Assembly (NCBI RefSeq): GCF_014207565.1
Contig: NZ_JACHGJ010000003.1
Coordinates: forward strand, 111,944-175,943
Source of the DNA: Spirochaeta isovalerica
GTDB lineage: Bacteria; Spirochaetota; Spirochaetia; DSM-2461
Length of the DNA: 64,000 nucleotides
Direction: 5' to 3'
Shown here: positions 44,568 to 53,982 of the stretch, in pieces
How positions within the stretch are numbered: the first letter of the stretch is position 1
Layout of the letters: each line of letters opens with the position of its first letter
Notes under the pieces: model-generated
What the model was told of the DNA's origin: nothing
The model's input: only the letters and a program-made list of their open reading frames with translations
Database searches by the model: none
Made by a program: the position numbers and the translations under genes

Positions 44568-44597
44568 AACACCCCGAATCTCGGGGTGTTTTTTCTT
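44568..44597 (+). terminator. rho-independent terminator of the redox cluster
   Basis: AACACCCCGA/TCGGGGTGTT forms a 10-bp stem with a 3-base loop, followed by TTTTTC. It lies 24 bp after the FMN-binding lipoprotein stop. Confidence 0.92.
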
Positions 44598-44668
44598 TGC
44601 TGGCACATGCGGTAAAAGGGAGAAAAGAGATAAAGATACTTGAAAGAATGTGAAAAAGGGATTAGCTT

Positions 44669-44686
44669 TATTTGCGTGCGCAAATA
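44669..44686. promoter_or_regulatory. operator palindrome of the epimerase-marR operon
   Basis: TATTTGCGTGCGCAAATA is a perfect 8-bp inverted repeat with a 2-base centre, 13 bp before the epimerase start. Its size and TTGC/GCAA half-sites are usual for MarR proteins, and a MarR gene is second in the operon. Confidence 0.78.
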
Positions 44687-44698
44687 TGTGGAGATCGA

Positions 44699-45520
44699 AT
44701 GAAAATACTGGTAACCGGAGCCGGCGGAAATGTCGGATCGTATGTAGTCAAATATCTTGAAAAAAAGGGTTGTTCTGTCGTGGCTCCGAAAGGGAGAGCC
44801 GAATTCAGTTTTACAGACAGAACTACCTGGAACAGCACTCTTGACGGCGTGTCCCGTGTCTTTCTCATGCGGCCCCCTCATATTTCAAATATCAAGAGGG
44901 ATATGCTTCCATTCCTCCGTTTTCTGAAAGAGAGGAAGATCGAGCAGATAGTTTTACTTTCTGTGCAGGGCGCGGAAAATAATAAGTTGATACCTCACAA
45001 TAAAATTGAAAAATACTGCCGTACTCTCGAACTTCCCTATGTTTTTCTACGCCCTTCCTTTTTTATGCAGAATCTAACGACAACTCATCTGGAAGAGATC
45101 CGTGACGATAATGTGGTTTATGTTCCTTCCGGTGAAGGTAGGACGAATTTTATTGATACGGAAGATATCGGAGAGATAGCTGCCGGGCTTCTTACCCATA
45201 GCGATTTATCGCCCCGGGCTTATACCCTTACAGGTTCCCGGAGTTTCAGCCATAGAGAAATCGCCGGGCATTTGAGCAGGGGGCTGGGGCGGGAAATCCG
45301 TTTCATCAATCCCGGTCCGCTTCGCTTTATATTTCATCATTTGAGAACGGGGAGAACTCCGGGAATGACACTCGTCATGCTGGCTCTATATACAGTTGTA
45401 AAGACTGGAAAAGGGGATGTTACGACAGATGACTCCCGACTGCTTCTGGGGAGGGCTCCGGTTCAGCTGGATGATTTTATTAAACGGAACATCTCGGTTC
45501 TTTCCGGGAAGGCTCTATGA
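44699..45520 (+). CDS. NmrA-like NAD(P)-binding epimerase/reductase
   Basis: The 273-residue Rossmann protein has GAGGNVGSYVVKYLEKKG at the N-terminus and no YxxxK catalytic pair, as in NmrA/QOR2-like atypical SDRs. The start at 44699 has GGAG five bases ahead; the longer frame runs into the operator. It overlaps the MarR gene by 4 bp. A redox-sensing or quinone-related role is possible. Confidence 0.85.
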   Translation: MKILVTGAGGNVGSYVVKYLEKKGCSVVAPKGRAEFSFTDRTTWNSTLDGVSRVFLMRPPHISNIKRDMLPFLRFLKERKIEQIVLLSVQGAENNKLIPHNKIEKYCRTLELPYVFLRPSFFMQNLTTTHLEEIRDDNVVYVPSGEGRTNFIDTEDIGEIAAGLLTHSDLSPRAYTLTGSRSFSHREIAGHLSRGLGREIRFINPGPLRFIFHHLRTGRTPGMTLVMLALYTVVKTGKGDVTTDDSRLLLGRAPVQLDDFIKRNISVLSGKAL

Positions 45521-45939
45521 GGGTTTTAGATGATAGTTTCGGCCGTTCCCTTTCCATACTCAGCCGCGCTGCTACCGCCTATTTTCAACGTGAACTGAAA
45601 CCTTTTGGAATCGGACCGGGACAGCAGGCTTATCTTTTATCCATTCTGCCGGGAGAAATTCTTATCCTCGATGAGCTGGCGCGAAGGATGGCCGTGGATA
45701 ATGCGAATGTTACCAGAGCGGTAAAAGCGTTGGAATCATCGGGTTATCTGGAAAAAAGGCCTTCGGAAATAGACAGAAGGGCCTGGAACATCACTCTTAC
45801 TGAAGAGGGGGCAGCTGTAAGGGAAAAAGTTGAGGAAACGGCAAAACAATGGGTTTCCGGGATTCGTTCGGCGATCGATGACGACAGCTGGCACACCACA
45901 GTGAAAACACTGGATGCCATTGCCGATTCCCTCACTTGA
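45517..45939 (+). CDS. MarR-family transcriptional regulator
   Basis: The 140-residue regulator has a winged helix with NVTRAVKALESSGYLEKRPSE and a wing RRAWNITLTEEG. It is translated with the epimerase gene (ATGA overlap) and probably binds the palindrome at 44669-44686. Its 3' end overlaps the convergent map gene by 8 bp. Confidence 0.9.
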   Translation: MRVLDDSFGRSLSILSRAATAYFQRELKPFGIGPGQQAYLLSILPGEILILDELARRMAVDNANVTRAVKALESSGYLEKRPSEIDRRAWNITLTEEGAAVREKVEETAKQWVSGIRSAIDDDSWHTTVKTLDAIADSLT

Positions 45940-46678
45940 CTGTGAGAATTTCGTAACCTTCGGACGTAACAGCAACAGTGTGTTCGAAATGGCAGGAAGG
46001 CTTTTTATCTGCTGTCTCCACAGTCCATCCGTCACCCAGAACATTGACTTCATAGGTTCCCATGTTTATCATCGGCTCAACAGTGATAACCATATTTTCC
46101 TTTAGCCGGTTCCTGTACCTCGTGGAATAGTAGTTGAGAACCGTCGGTTCTTCATGGATTTCGTAACCGACGCCGTGTCCGCAGAAATCGCGGACAATAC
46201 CGTAGCCGAACTGGTTTATATAGTTTTCGACAGCCCGCCCGATGTCATTGACTCTTCCGCCTGCTTTTACGGCATCTATGCCTATATAGAGAGATTTTTC
46301 CGTTCTCTCCATCAGTTTCTGCTTTTTTTTATCGATTTTCCCGACAGCGAAAGTCCGGGCAGAGTCTGTCATCAGTCCTTTGATGCTGATAGTGCAGTCC
46401 AGGCCTACTATGTCTCCCTCTTCCAGTTTCTTTTTTGACGGGATACCGTGTATAACCTGCTCGTTCGTGGAAATGCAGAGAGTCGCCGGATAGCCATGAT
46501 AGCCCTTCTGTTCCGGCACGGCTTTGTTTTTGACAATAAAGTCTTCGGCTATTTTATCCAGTTCCAGACCGGTCATGCCCGGTTGTACATAGGGCTCCAG
46601 ATATTCATACATTTCTGCCAGAAGGGTTCCGCATTCCCTCATTATTTTTATTTCGTCATTAGATTTTACATATACCAT
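45932..46678 (-). CDS. map: methionine aminopeptidase type I
   Basis: The 248-residue dinuclear metallopeptidase removes N-terminal methionine. The metal ligands fit D, D, H, E, E: LDCTISIKG, TDSARTF, GHGVGYEIHE and EPMINMG. There is no SH3-like N-terminal extension. It is 2 bp after the M50 protease gene. Confidence 0.95.
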   Translation of the reverse strand: MVYVKSNDEIKIMRECGTLLAEMYEYLEPYVQPGMTGLELDKIAEDFIVKNKAVPEQKGYHGYPATLCISTNEQVIHGIPSKKKLEEGDIVGLDCTISIKGLMTDSARTFAVGKIDKKKQKLMERTEKSLYIGIDAVKAGGRVNDIGRAVENYINQFGYGIVRDFCGHGVGYEIHEEPTVLNYYSTRYRNRLKENMVITVEPMINMGTYEVNVLGDGWTVETADKKPSCHFEHTVAVTSEGYEILTVK

Positions 46679-46680
46679 GA

Positions 46681-47736
46681 TTATTCCTTTTCACTTACCG
46701 GAGATAGCTCCAGTTCTCTCATAAGACAGTTTGCAAAATAGGTGCATTCCAGGCACCTGTCTTCTTCCGGATCGATCGTCCTGTTTACGCACAGTCTTGA
46801 AAAGCCCGTCATTTCCTTTTCGATCCGCCGGACTATTTTACTGTCTATCAAAGTGTTGAGTTCTTTTGCCTTTTTCTTTTCCAACAGCATTACTGCTGTT
46901 TTTCTGAGGGATTCGTTCCGGCTTCTGGTCCTGCCCACCTGCTCTTCAAATATCTCCCTTGCCTGTTCAGCAGTTCCGAATCTGTTTCTGAACCGCAAAT
47001 ATGTGGCCGCATTCTTCAGATAAGGCAGATAGATTATCGCCGTGATCAGCATCATGACCAGAAAGGGGATTATGGCGAAATAAAACTTCATAGACAAAAA
47101 CAAAAATAGCAGAGAGTAGGCCCGGCCTATCATGGGAGATAATATGAGGCGGAAAAAACCGGCGTAAAGGAGTAGGTAGAGCAGGATCCCTCCATAACGG
47201 GATATTCTGTCAAATCGGATCCGGTTTTCCGCAGAAAGTCCGTGGCGGAGAATCTTCGATCCATCGAGCGGGGGTATGGGAAGGAGATTGAACAGAAAAA
47301 GAGAGATATTTATTATGTAATAGAGAGTGAAAAACTCGTATAGAGAACCCATAAGACCGGAATTGAACAGCCGGGCTGCCATGTAAAGAAGCTTGATCAA
47401 TATGATGGCTGCGGAAGCCTGAAGGAGGTTGCTGAGGGGGCCTGCCGCAGCGGAAAGAGCCATTCCTTTCGATTGGTGCCGGAAATTACCCGGATTGACC
47501 GGAACAGGTTTCATCCACCCGATTACTGGTATCCCGGAGAAAGCCCGGAAGAGAGGAAACAGAACCGTACCCAGTAAATCCACGTGTGCCACGGGACTCA
47601 ATGTCATACGTCCGCTGTCATAAGCTGTCCTGTCTCCCATGATAAAGGCGGAAAAAGCATGAGCCCATTCATGAAGAGATCCGGCCAGTATAAAAGCCGT
47701 CATATTCATAAGAGTGTCGATAATATCTATATTCAT
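46681..47736 (-). CDS. M50B site-2-type membrane metalloprotease
   Basis: The 351-residue protein has HEWAH in the first membrane helix (zinc ligands and catalytic glutamate) and NLLPIPPLDGSKI carrying the third zinc ligand. About six helices are followed by a cytoplasmic tail of 120 residues containing three cysteines near the end (CLECTYFANC). Substrate unknown. It is tightly linked to map. Confidence 0.88.
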   Translation of the reverse strand: MNIDIIDTLMNMTAFILAGSLHEWAHAFSAFIMGDRTAYDSGRMTLSPVAHVDLLGTVLFPLFRAFSGIPVIGWMKPVPVNPGNFRHQSKGMALSAAAGPLSNLLQASAAIILIKLLYMAARLFNSGLMGSLYEFFTLYYIINISLFLFNLLPIPPLDGSKILRHGLSAENRIRFDRISRYGGILLYLLLYAGFFRLILSPMIGRAYSLLFLFLSMKFYFAIIPFLVMMLITAIIYLPYLKNAATYLRFRNRFGTAEQAREIFEEQVGRTRSRNESLRKTAVMLLEKKKAKELNTLIDSKIVRRIEKEMTGFSRLCVNRTIDPEEDRCLECTYFANCLMRELELSPVSEKE

Positions 47737-47785
47737 ACAGAGGCAGTATAACAGTTAGAACAGGCTGTTTCCATTGTCGGAGTCC

Positions 47786-48529
47786 TCAGGGTAAGGAATT
47801 ATATTTTGCGGTCATCTCTTCGATAAGCCCCCGGGATTTGACTATCTCGAAAGCATTCCTGATGCGATCCACAAGAACAGGAGAGGACTGGCGATTGAAA
47901 GCCATGTACGCCAAAGCTTCTGTCTCGAATATCTGCAGCACCGGAACGATTGTTCCTTCGGGAATATCCATTTTTTTCAGTTCAAGGGCGGTGGCTATCT
48001 GATCTCCGGGAAAAAGGTCAATCCTTCCGGCCAGCAGCATCTGAATGCTGAGGTCGGTTGATCTGTTTAAAGTGATATTTTCTTCGTCAAATCCTTCTTC
48101 TATCAGCTTCTGATGGGCGTAATTGTTGGAGAGAAGGCCAATTTTATAATCTTTGGCATCTTCTATAGCTTTCAGGTTGATATCTTCGCGGGATTTGAGT
48201 TTGTAGAAATAATGGCGGGGAGCTGAGTTTATCGGGCCGATCCAGAAGAACTTGTTCTCCCGCTCTTCGTTGCGATAAATGGTGTAGATCAGTGTGTCCG
48301 GAGTGTTCAGGGCCTTGTAATAGGCACGACTCCAGGGATTTACGGTAAAAATGGGAGTCAGTCCGGCCGCTTCGAGGGTCGCTTTCACTATCTCCGTGGA
48401 AATTCCAACAACCTCTCCGTTTCTTATATAATTATAGGGCTCCCATTCCTCTGTCACGACCTGAACGGCAATCTGGCCGAAAAGAATTGAGGAAAGGAAG
48501 AATAGACAAATTGTAAACAGGTATTTCAA
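47786..48529 (-). CDS. periplasmic solute-binding protein, family 3
   Basis: The 247-residue protein has a signal peptide (ending SILFG) and an amino-acid-binding-type fold: EWEPYNYIRNGEVVGISTEI at the N-terminus and IQMLLAGRIDLFPGD. No permease is nearby, so it may be an orphan binding protein or receptor. Confidence 0.85.
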   Translation of the reverse strand: MKYLFTICLFFLSSILFGQIAVQVVTEEWEPYNYIRNGEVVGISTEIVKATLEAAGLTPIFTVNPWSRAYYKALNTPDTLIYTIYRNEERENKFFWIGPINSAPRHYFYKLKSREDINLKAIEDAKDYKIGLLSNNYAHQKLIEEGFDEENITLNRSTDLSIQMLLAGRIDLFPGDQIATALELKKMDIPEGTIVPVLQIFETEALAYMAFNRQSSPVLVDRIRNAFEIVKSRGLIEEMTAKYNSLP

Positions 48530-48588
48530 TAAAACGATCCTTTCCTCAATTTTAAGAGCTTATTACATTTCTTTCAAATCGAAATCCA

Positions 48589-49245
48589 TCACTTTTTCAG
48601 CAGCTTAGGGAACATCTCCTCCAGGTGGCGGAGTTTCGGTGCATCCCAGTAAACGATATAGGGGTGATCGGGGTTGAGAGCCATAAAATCCTGATGATAT
48701 TCCTCCGCGGGATAGAACGCCTCCAGTTCCGTCACTTCTGTTGCTATTGGCTGGCCGTACACTTTTTCCCTTTCCAGTTTTTCTATATAGTCTTCCGCTT
48801 TTTCCTTCTGGCTTTCACTGTTGTAGAAAATCGCCGATCTGTACTGCGGCCCGATATCCGGGCCCTGATAGTTAAACTGCGTCGGGTCATGAGCTACCAG
48901 AAAAAAGACGTCCAGAAGCTTTTCATAGGAAATGACCGACGGGTCATATTCGACTATGACAGACTCGGCATGGCCGGTTGTTCCTGTTCCCACCATCCTG
49001 TAGCTGGCCAGCCGGGCCGGGCCGCCCGAATATCCGGATTGAACGTCTTCCACCCCTTTCAGGCTTTCGAAAACGGCTTCAACTCCCCAGAAACAGCCGC
49101 CTGCAAAAACGGCTGTTTCCTTTGCGCCCCCGGACATATAGGGCAGGGGCTCTTCCATTTCCTTTCCCGGATCGCTCTGTCCGAATGCAGCCAGAGGGAT
49201 CAGGGCGGAAGTTATCAGAATCAATATAAACAGTCTCTTTTTCAT
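48589..49245 (-). CDS. msrA: exported peptide methionine-S-sulfoxide reductase
   Basis: The 218-residue protein has a signal peptide and the MsrA motif FAGGCFWGVEA with the catalytic cysteine. YSGGPARLASYRMVGTGTTGHAE follows as usual. It reduces S-epimers of methionine sulfoxide in the periplasm. It is 1 bp after msrB and downstream of dipZ. Confidence 0.94.
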   Translation of the reverse strand: MKKRLFILILITSALIPLAAFGQSDPGKEMEEPLPYMSGGAKETAVFAGGCFWGVEAVFESLKGVEDVQSGYSGGPARLASYRMVGTGTTGHAESVIVEYDPSVISYEKLLDVFFLVAHDPTQFNYQGPDIGPQYRSAIFYNSESQKEKAEDYIEKLEREKVYGQPIATEVTELEAFYPAEEYHQDFMALNPDHPYIVYWDAPKLRHLEEMFPKLLKK

Positions 49246-49246
49246 G

Positions 49247-49876
49247 TTATTCTCCTTCGAATAGAGAAAGATACTGCCCGTATCCCTCTTCTTTCAGCCG
49301 GTCAACCGGAACGAATCTCAGCGAAGCCGAGTTGATGCAGTAGCGCAGGCCTGTGGGACGGGGGCCGTCGTTGAAAACATGTCCCAGATGGGAATCGGCA
49401 AAGATGCTTCTCACCTCAACCCGTATCATACCGAAGCTGTCATCGGTCACGGATATGATATTTCCCTCTTCCAGAGGTTTCGTAAAACTGGGCCAGCCTG
49501 TTCCGGAATCGTATTTGTCCGTAGAGCTGAAAAGCGGTTCCCCCGAAACGATATCGACGTAGATGCCCTCTTCGTGATTGTCCCAGTATTCATTGCTGAA
49601 GGCCCTTTCCGTATCATCGTACTGGGTGACGCGGAATTGAAGGTCCGTAAGATTTTTCTGCAGTTCATCTTCCGCAGGCTTCATATAAGTTTTGCCCTCA
49701 TATCCGGGCGGGGGGACCGCCGGGTGGGCATCCATCATCATCTGCATGGATCCTTCCATTTTTGGCGTTTCACCGGCGACCTGTCCGGCATCATCCTGAC
49801 CGCCCATTGCCGCCAGAGAAATCAAACCGGCACCGGCCAGCAGTATGGTCGAAATAATACGTATCTGTTTTTTCAT
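49247..49876 (-). CDS. msrB: exported peptide methionine-R-sulfoxide reductase
   Basis: The 209-residue protein has a signal peptide and MsrB segments [16 protein letters not shown] and [12 protein letters not shown] with the catalytic cysteine. The two CxxC zinc pairs are missing (the usual CVVC position reads DIVS), placing it in the zinc-free group. Together with MsrA and the DipZ-like protein it forms a periplasmic repair set. Confidence 0.93.
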   Translation of the reverse strand: MKKQIRIISTILLAGAGLISLAAMGGQDDAGQVAGETPKMEGSMQMMMDAHPAVPPPGYEGKTYMKPAEDELQKNLTDLQFRVTQYDDTERAFSNEYWDNHEEGIYVDIVSGEPLFSSTDKYDSGTGWPSFTKPLEEGNIISVTDDSFGMIRVEVRSIFADSHLGHVFNDGPRPTGLRYCINSASLRFVPVDRLKEEGYGQYLSLFEGE

Positions 49877-49891
49877 AAAAATTACCTCTCT

Positions 49892-51580
49892 TTATCCGAA
49901 AGTGAAGGCGAATAAACGGGCTTTTCCGTCTATCTCAATTCTCAATAAATGTTTGTTTCCCTTCCCCATTCCTACCAGATGATAATGCCGGCTGTCGGTT
50001 ACGTTTATTTTCCCGTCGACCAGATCCCCGGTGTCAGCGGGAACATCTCCATCGACCGTAACCGTCAGAGTCACATCTTCATCAACAGGCTCGACGACAA
50101 GAAAAACGTCTTTGGCATCGTAGAACAGTTCCAGGGTTCCCGATTCTTCGTTGACTATGTAATTTTCCGTTACAGCCCAATTCCCCTCGAGAGTCCACTG
50201 TCCGCTCTCTTTTACCTTTTGCGATTTAAAGTCTCTGTACATATTCCGGTAATCTTCCGTTGGGGCCAAAAAGCCTGTGCTCCGGCCGTATCCCAAATAG
50301 GTTTCCGGTGTTTTTGACAGATTTTCATCGGGTGAGGGGAGGTCGGCATTCCCCTGGGGAATGTTACCTGTTTCACCGAGCAGTTCTCTTATCACCGCCT
50401 CGGTCTCTTCATATCCCCCTTCTCCGAAATGGCTGTAGCGGATATTCCCGTTTTTATCAATTATATATTTGGCCGGCCAGAAACGGTTATTATAGGCACG
50501 CCACTGGAGGAAGCTGTTGTCCTGAACCACAGGCCATGTAACTCCCAGATCATCAATAGCTTTCCGAAGGTTTTCCGGTTCCCTTTCAAAGGCGAATTCA
50601 GGTGAGTGAACGCCGATGATTTCAAGGCCGTCTTTCCTATAGGTCTCGTACCAGGACCGGAGATAGGGAATCGTTCTGATGCAGTTGATGCAGCTGTAAG
50701 TCCAGAAATCGATTATGACAACCTTGCCTTCAAGACTTTCCATCGACAGAGGTTCACTGTTGAACCACTGTCCCTCCGTAACAAGGGGAGGAGCCGGCAC
50801 GGCTTTATCTTCATCAATGTCCGGTCCTGAATCGCTGTTGAGTGAATTGTCCAGGGCTTTCTGTACAGGATCGAGTTGTTCGAGAAAGGTTAGCCCGTCC
50901 CCATAACCCGGAAATACATCGAGAACGGTCTGCTGGAAGTCCCTGTCCCACCCCATGGCAATGGAGAAGCCTGTGAAAATGAGCACAGCTCCGAAAAATC
51001 TCTGGATTTTCCCGCTATTCTTTAATAATCCCGGGACTCTGTTAATAAGTTTGCGGCCGCCGAACATAATGGCCAGCATAGGCAGCGATGTCCCGATTGT
51101 GTAGGCCAGTGTTATCAGAACCGAGTAACCTGTTACGCTCTGTGTTATGGAAAGGCTGATTACCGAAGCCATCAAAGGCCCGGCGCAGGGCGTCCATATC
51201 AAACCGAGGCTGAAGCCTGTCAGCAGACCGCCTGAAAAACCCTGTCTGTTTTTGTTTTTTCCCGTTCTTTTCTGAAGGAGAGATACAGTTTTCTCAAACA
51301 GTTGATTCAGCCGGGGAATGAGAAGAACAGCTCCGAATAAAACAATCAGAACCACCGCTGCAATGCGCAATGTGTCAGCGGAAAAACCGAATCTTCTGAC
51401 AAGAGCGGTGAGAAAGAGAGTGAAAAACGAGAAGCTGACCACAAACCCGCTTATAATTCCCAGAGGCTTTTTGATTCCTCCGACAGAACCTGACAGCACT
51501 ATGGGCAGGACCGGCAGGATGCACGGCGAGAGTATGGTAATGATTCCCGAAAGAAAAGCAACAAATGTCAATAATAGCAT
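49892..51580 (-). CDS. DipZ-like CcdA-thioredoxin fusion
   Basis: The 562-residue fusion has a CcdA-type membrane part (about 1-230) with SPCILPVLP and TPCAGPLM redox cysteines, a TlpA/thioredoxin domain with CINC (about 285-420), and a C-terminal beta domain (about 430-562), the architecture of mycobacterial DipZ. It should carry cytoplasmic thioredoxin electrons to periplasmic partners. The start at 51580 has AGGAGG eight bases ahead. MsrB and MsrA directly follow and are the likely recipients. Confidence 0.9.
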   Translation of the reverse strand: MLLLTFVAFLSGIITILSPCILPVLPIVLSGSVGGIKKPLGIISGFVVSFSFFTLFLTALVRRFGFSADTLRIAAVVLIVLFGAVLLIPRLNQLFEKTVSLLQKRTGKNKNRQGFSGGLLTGFSLGLIWTPCAGPLMASVISLSITQSVTGYSVLITLAYTIGTSLPMLAIMFGGRKLINRVPGLLKNSGKIQRFFGAVLIFTGFSIAMGWDRDFQQTVLDVFPGYGDGLTFLEQLDPVQKALDNSLNSDSGPDIDEDKAVPAPPLVTEGQWFNSEPLSMESLEGKVVIIDFWTYSCINCIRTIPYLRSWYETYRKDGLEIIGVHSPEFAFEREPENLRKAIDDLGVTWPVVQDNSFLQWRAYNNRFWPAKYIIDKNGNIRYSHFGEGGYEETEAVIRELLGETGNIPQGNADLPSPDENLSKTPETYLGYGRSTGFLAPTEDYRNMYRDFKSQKVKESGQWTLEGNWAVTENYIVNEESGTLELFYDAKDVFLVVEPVDEDVTLTVTVDGDVPADTGDLVDGKINVTDSRHYHLVGMGKGNKHLLRIEIDGKARLFAFTFG

Positions 51581-51655
51581 AGGATCTCCCTCCTGATTGG
51601 AAGGTACTATCAAAATATAACAAAAGTGTCACAAAAGTTCATTAAATTAGTAAAC

Positions 51656-53092
51656 TTAAAGCGGGAGCTCGATAATGAAAGTGGTTCCTCTATTGCCGGA
51701 GGTCTCCAAATTAATAGTTCCCCGGTGCAGTTCCACAATTTCCCTGGTAATGGATAGCCCCAGTCCTGTTCCGGAAATACGGCGGTCCCGGCTTTTGTCA
51801 CCCCGGTAGAATCGTTCGAAAACCCTTTCCGCTTCTTCCGGGGGAATGCCCTGTCCCGTATCGCTTACAGAAATGAAAAGCTTTCCCGTCTTCTCCTCGA
51901 GAGTCAAGCATACTATTCCCCCTTCTCCGGTATAATTAATGGCATTTTCAAGGAGATTCGAAAGGGCTCTTTCCAGCAGGGCTATATCTCCTGAAAAGGG
52001 GCTGTTTCTCTCGCTGTGGTTCAGCTTCAGTTCAATGTCCTTTTTTTCCGCCTGTAGCTTGTATTTCAGGATGATATCCTGAGCCAGTTCGGCGGGTATA
52101 AAAATTTCTCTGTTGATTTTAATATCCCGGCTTTCCAGTTTGCTCAGTTCAAAAAGCTGTTCCACCAGTTTCTGGAATGCCGATACGCTTTTCAAAGCCG
52201 ACTCGAGGTAGGTCTTCTGCTCTTCCGCCGACAGAGCGTCTTTGAGCAGAACCGTTTCAATATTGCCTCTTATGGATGTGAGAGGGCTTCTCAGGTCGTG
52301 GGAAATATTGGTTATCAGGTCATTCCGCTGCTCTATGCTCTCTTCCACAGACCGGGCCATATCATTGAAAGCCCTTCCGAGTCCGGCTATTTCGTCAGCT
52401 CCTTTCACTTCAACGCGGTTCCCGTAATCTCCTTCCTCAAAGCCTTTTACGCTTTTACCCAGCTTGCGGAGCCGGGAGGTCAGCAGTGAGAAGAGGGAGA
52501 AGCCGGCAATGAGAGTCACTGCCAGAGCCAGAAGAAAGGATATGAGACCCGAGCGTATGTAATAGCTGCTCCTGATCATTCCGAGGGAGCGGTCGAAATT
52601 CCTTCCCCTGAGTATGACATAAACAAACCCCTGCTTTCCGGCGATTTTCAAAGGCGCAGCGGAAAAAGGTTTCACCTGATCAGTTGTCCGCGGGTCGTCT
52701 CCCCGTATCAGTTCGCTGTTCTGCCCGAACACGAAGGTCTTCACCGGTACCATATCGATCTGATGCCGTTTCACCATATCTCCCGGTCCCGTAAAATACG
52801 CCAGAACTTCACCGGTTCCGCTTATGAGGTAAATTTCCACCATGGGATTGAGGACCATCATGTACTGAATCCTATCCATTATCATATCAGTCTGAATTTC
52901 ATCGGTGACGAAAGGCTGGAGCTCTACAGCCAGGCTCGAAGCGTATTTTCTGTTCAGTTCCTGTTCCACTTCGTCGAACAGATGTCCCGCCGCCTGAAAG
53001 GCTATGAAAAGGGTCGATGCCGCCAGAAGTATGACCAGGAGGAGGAAAAGCAGGGAAAGGCGTCCGTAGAAAGAGCGCAAAGGTTTAATCAT
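51656..53092 (-). CDS. sensor histidine kinase
   Basis: The 478-residue kinase has two membrane helices around a periplasmic domain (about 38-185), a HAMP region, the H-box NISHDLRSPLTSIRG, the N-box NLLENAINYTG and the G-boxes DTGQGIP and GTGLGLSI. It overlaps the regulator gene by 8 bp. The dipZ-msrB-msrA operon follows 75 bp later on the same strand and is a probable target. Confidence 0.93.
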   Translation of the reverse strand: MIKPLRSFYGRLSLLFLLLVILLAASTLFIAFQAAGHLFDEVEQELNRKYASSLAVELQPFVTDEIQTDMIMDRIQYMMVLNPMVEIYLISGTGEVLAYFTGPGDMVKRHQIDMVPVKTFVFGQNSELIRGDDPRTTDQVKPFSAAPLKIAGKQGFVYVILRGRNFDRSLGMIRSSYYIRSGLISFLLALAVTLIAGFSLFSLLTSRLRKLGKSVKGFEEGDYGNRVEVKGADEIAGLGRAFNDMARSVEESIEQRNDLITNISHDLRSPLTSIRGNIETVLLKDALSAEEQKTYLESALKSVSAFQKLVEQLFELSKLESRDIKINREIFIPAELAQDIILKYKLQAEKKDIELKLNHSERNSPFSGDIALLERALSNLLENAINYTGEGGIVCLTLEEKTGKLFISVSDTGQGIPPEEAERVFERFYRGDKSRDRRISGTGLGLSITREIVELHRGTINLETSGNRGTTFIIELPL

Positions 53093-53804
53093 GGCTTAAC
53101 TCATTCTCTTCGGCAAAGCGGTACCCCACTCCCCAGACTGTTTTCAGGTACTCCGGTTTTCCCGGATCGATTTCGATTTTGGCTCTCAATCTGTTGATAT
53201 GGGTATTAACCGTGTGTTCGTAACCTTCAAACTGATAACCCCAGATAAGATTGAGCAGATCGCTCCGGCTGTAAGCCCGTCCGGGATTTTTCATAAAAAG
53301 AGAAAGCAGATCGAATTCCTTCACGGTCAGATCAACTTCTTTCTTCCCCAGCAAAGCTTTTCTTTTCAGAGGATCGAGAGTGAGTTTTCCAATGGAAACG
53401 GGCTTATCTCTGTAGCCGTTCGCATCATCTGCCAGCTGCGACCGGCGGAGGAGGGCTTTGACCCGGGCGGTCATTTCCCGGACGCTGAATGGTTTGGACA
53501 TATAATCGTCGGCGCCCAGTTCCAGTCCCAGAACCCGGTCCAGTTCGCTGTCTCTGGCGGTAACCATCAGGACGGGCGTACGGGCATCGCTCTTTCTCAG
53601 TTCCCTCAGGAGCGAGACCCCATCGAGCCGGGGGAGCATGATATCCAGAATGATCAAAGAGAATTTTCCGGACCGGGCCAGCTCAAGGCCGTCCTGTCCG
53701 TTATCGCAAATTCTTGTCTTCAATCCCAGATCTTCAATATTTACAGAGAGTATCTTCGATATTTCGCTGTCATCTTCCACTATCAGTACAAAATCCTGTT
53801 CCAT
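53085..53804 (-). CDS. OmpR-family response regulator
   Basis: The regulator has about 239 residues from the ATG at 53804; the longest frame begins at a TTG nine codons earlier, and neither has a strong ribosome site. The receiver shows VEDDSEI, LDIMLPRLDG, VTARD and MSKPF. The winged helix ends in THINRLRAKIE and VWGVGYRF. It pairs with the kinase downstream. Confidence 0.93.
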   Translation of the reverse strand: MEQDFVLIVEDDSEISKILSVNIEDLGLKTRICDNGQDGLELARSGKFSLIILDIMLPRLDGVSLLRELRKSDARTPVLMVTARDSELDRVLGLELGADDYMSKPFSVREMTARVKALLRRSQLADDANGYRDKPVSIGKLTLDPLKRKALLGKKEVDLTVKEFDLLSLFMKNPGRAYSRSDLLNLIWGYQFEGYEHTVNTHINRLRAKIEIDPGKPEYLKTVWGVGYRFAEENELSHD

Positions 53805-53939
53805 ATCTTGAATATAGAGAGATTTTTCCAATTTACCAAACTTTAATATCAGCTTTACCTTTTTCTAACATAACCGAGGTATATTCCGATATATAAAGTA
53901 TTCAGTCACAGAGAAAAGCCCTTACGGCTGGAAATGCTG

Positions 53940-53982
53940 GCTGATTTTATTGCCCCGGGTCATTGTTACGGGGTTTCTTTTT
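53940..53982 (+). terminator. hairpin with plus-strand T-tract
   Basis: CCCCG/CGGGG with an 11-base loop is followed on the plus strand by TTTCTTTTTTT. The adjoining genes are both minus-strand, so it may end a small plus-strand RNA from about 53880, or act as the 3' hairpin of the PhzF gene read from the other side. Confidence 0.45.
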
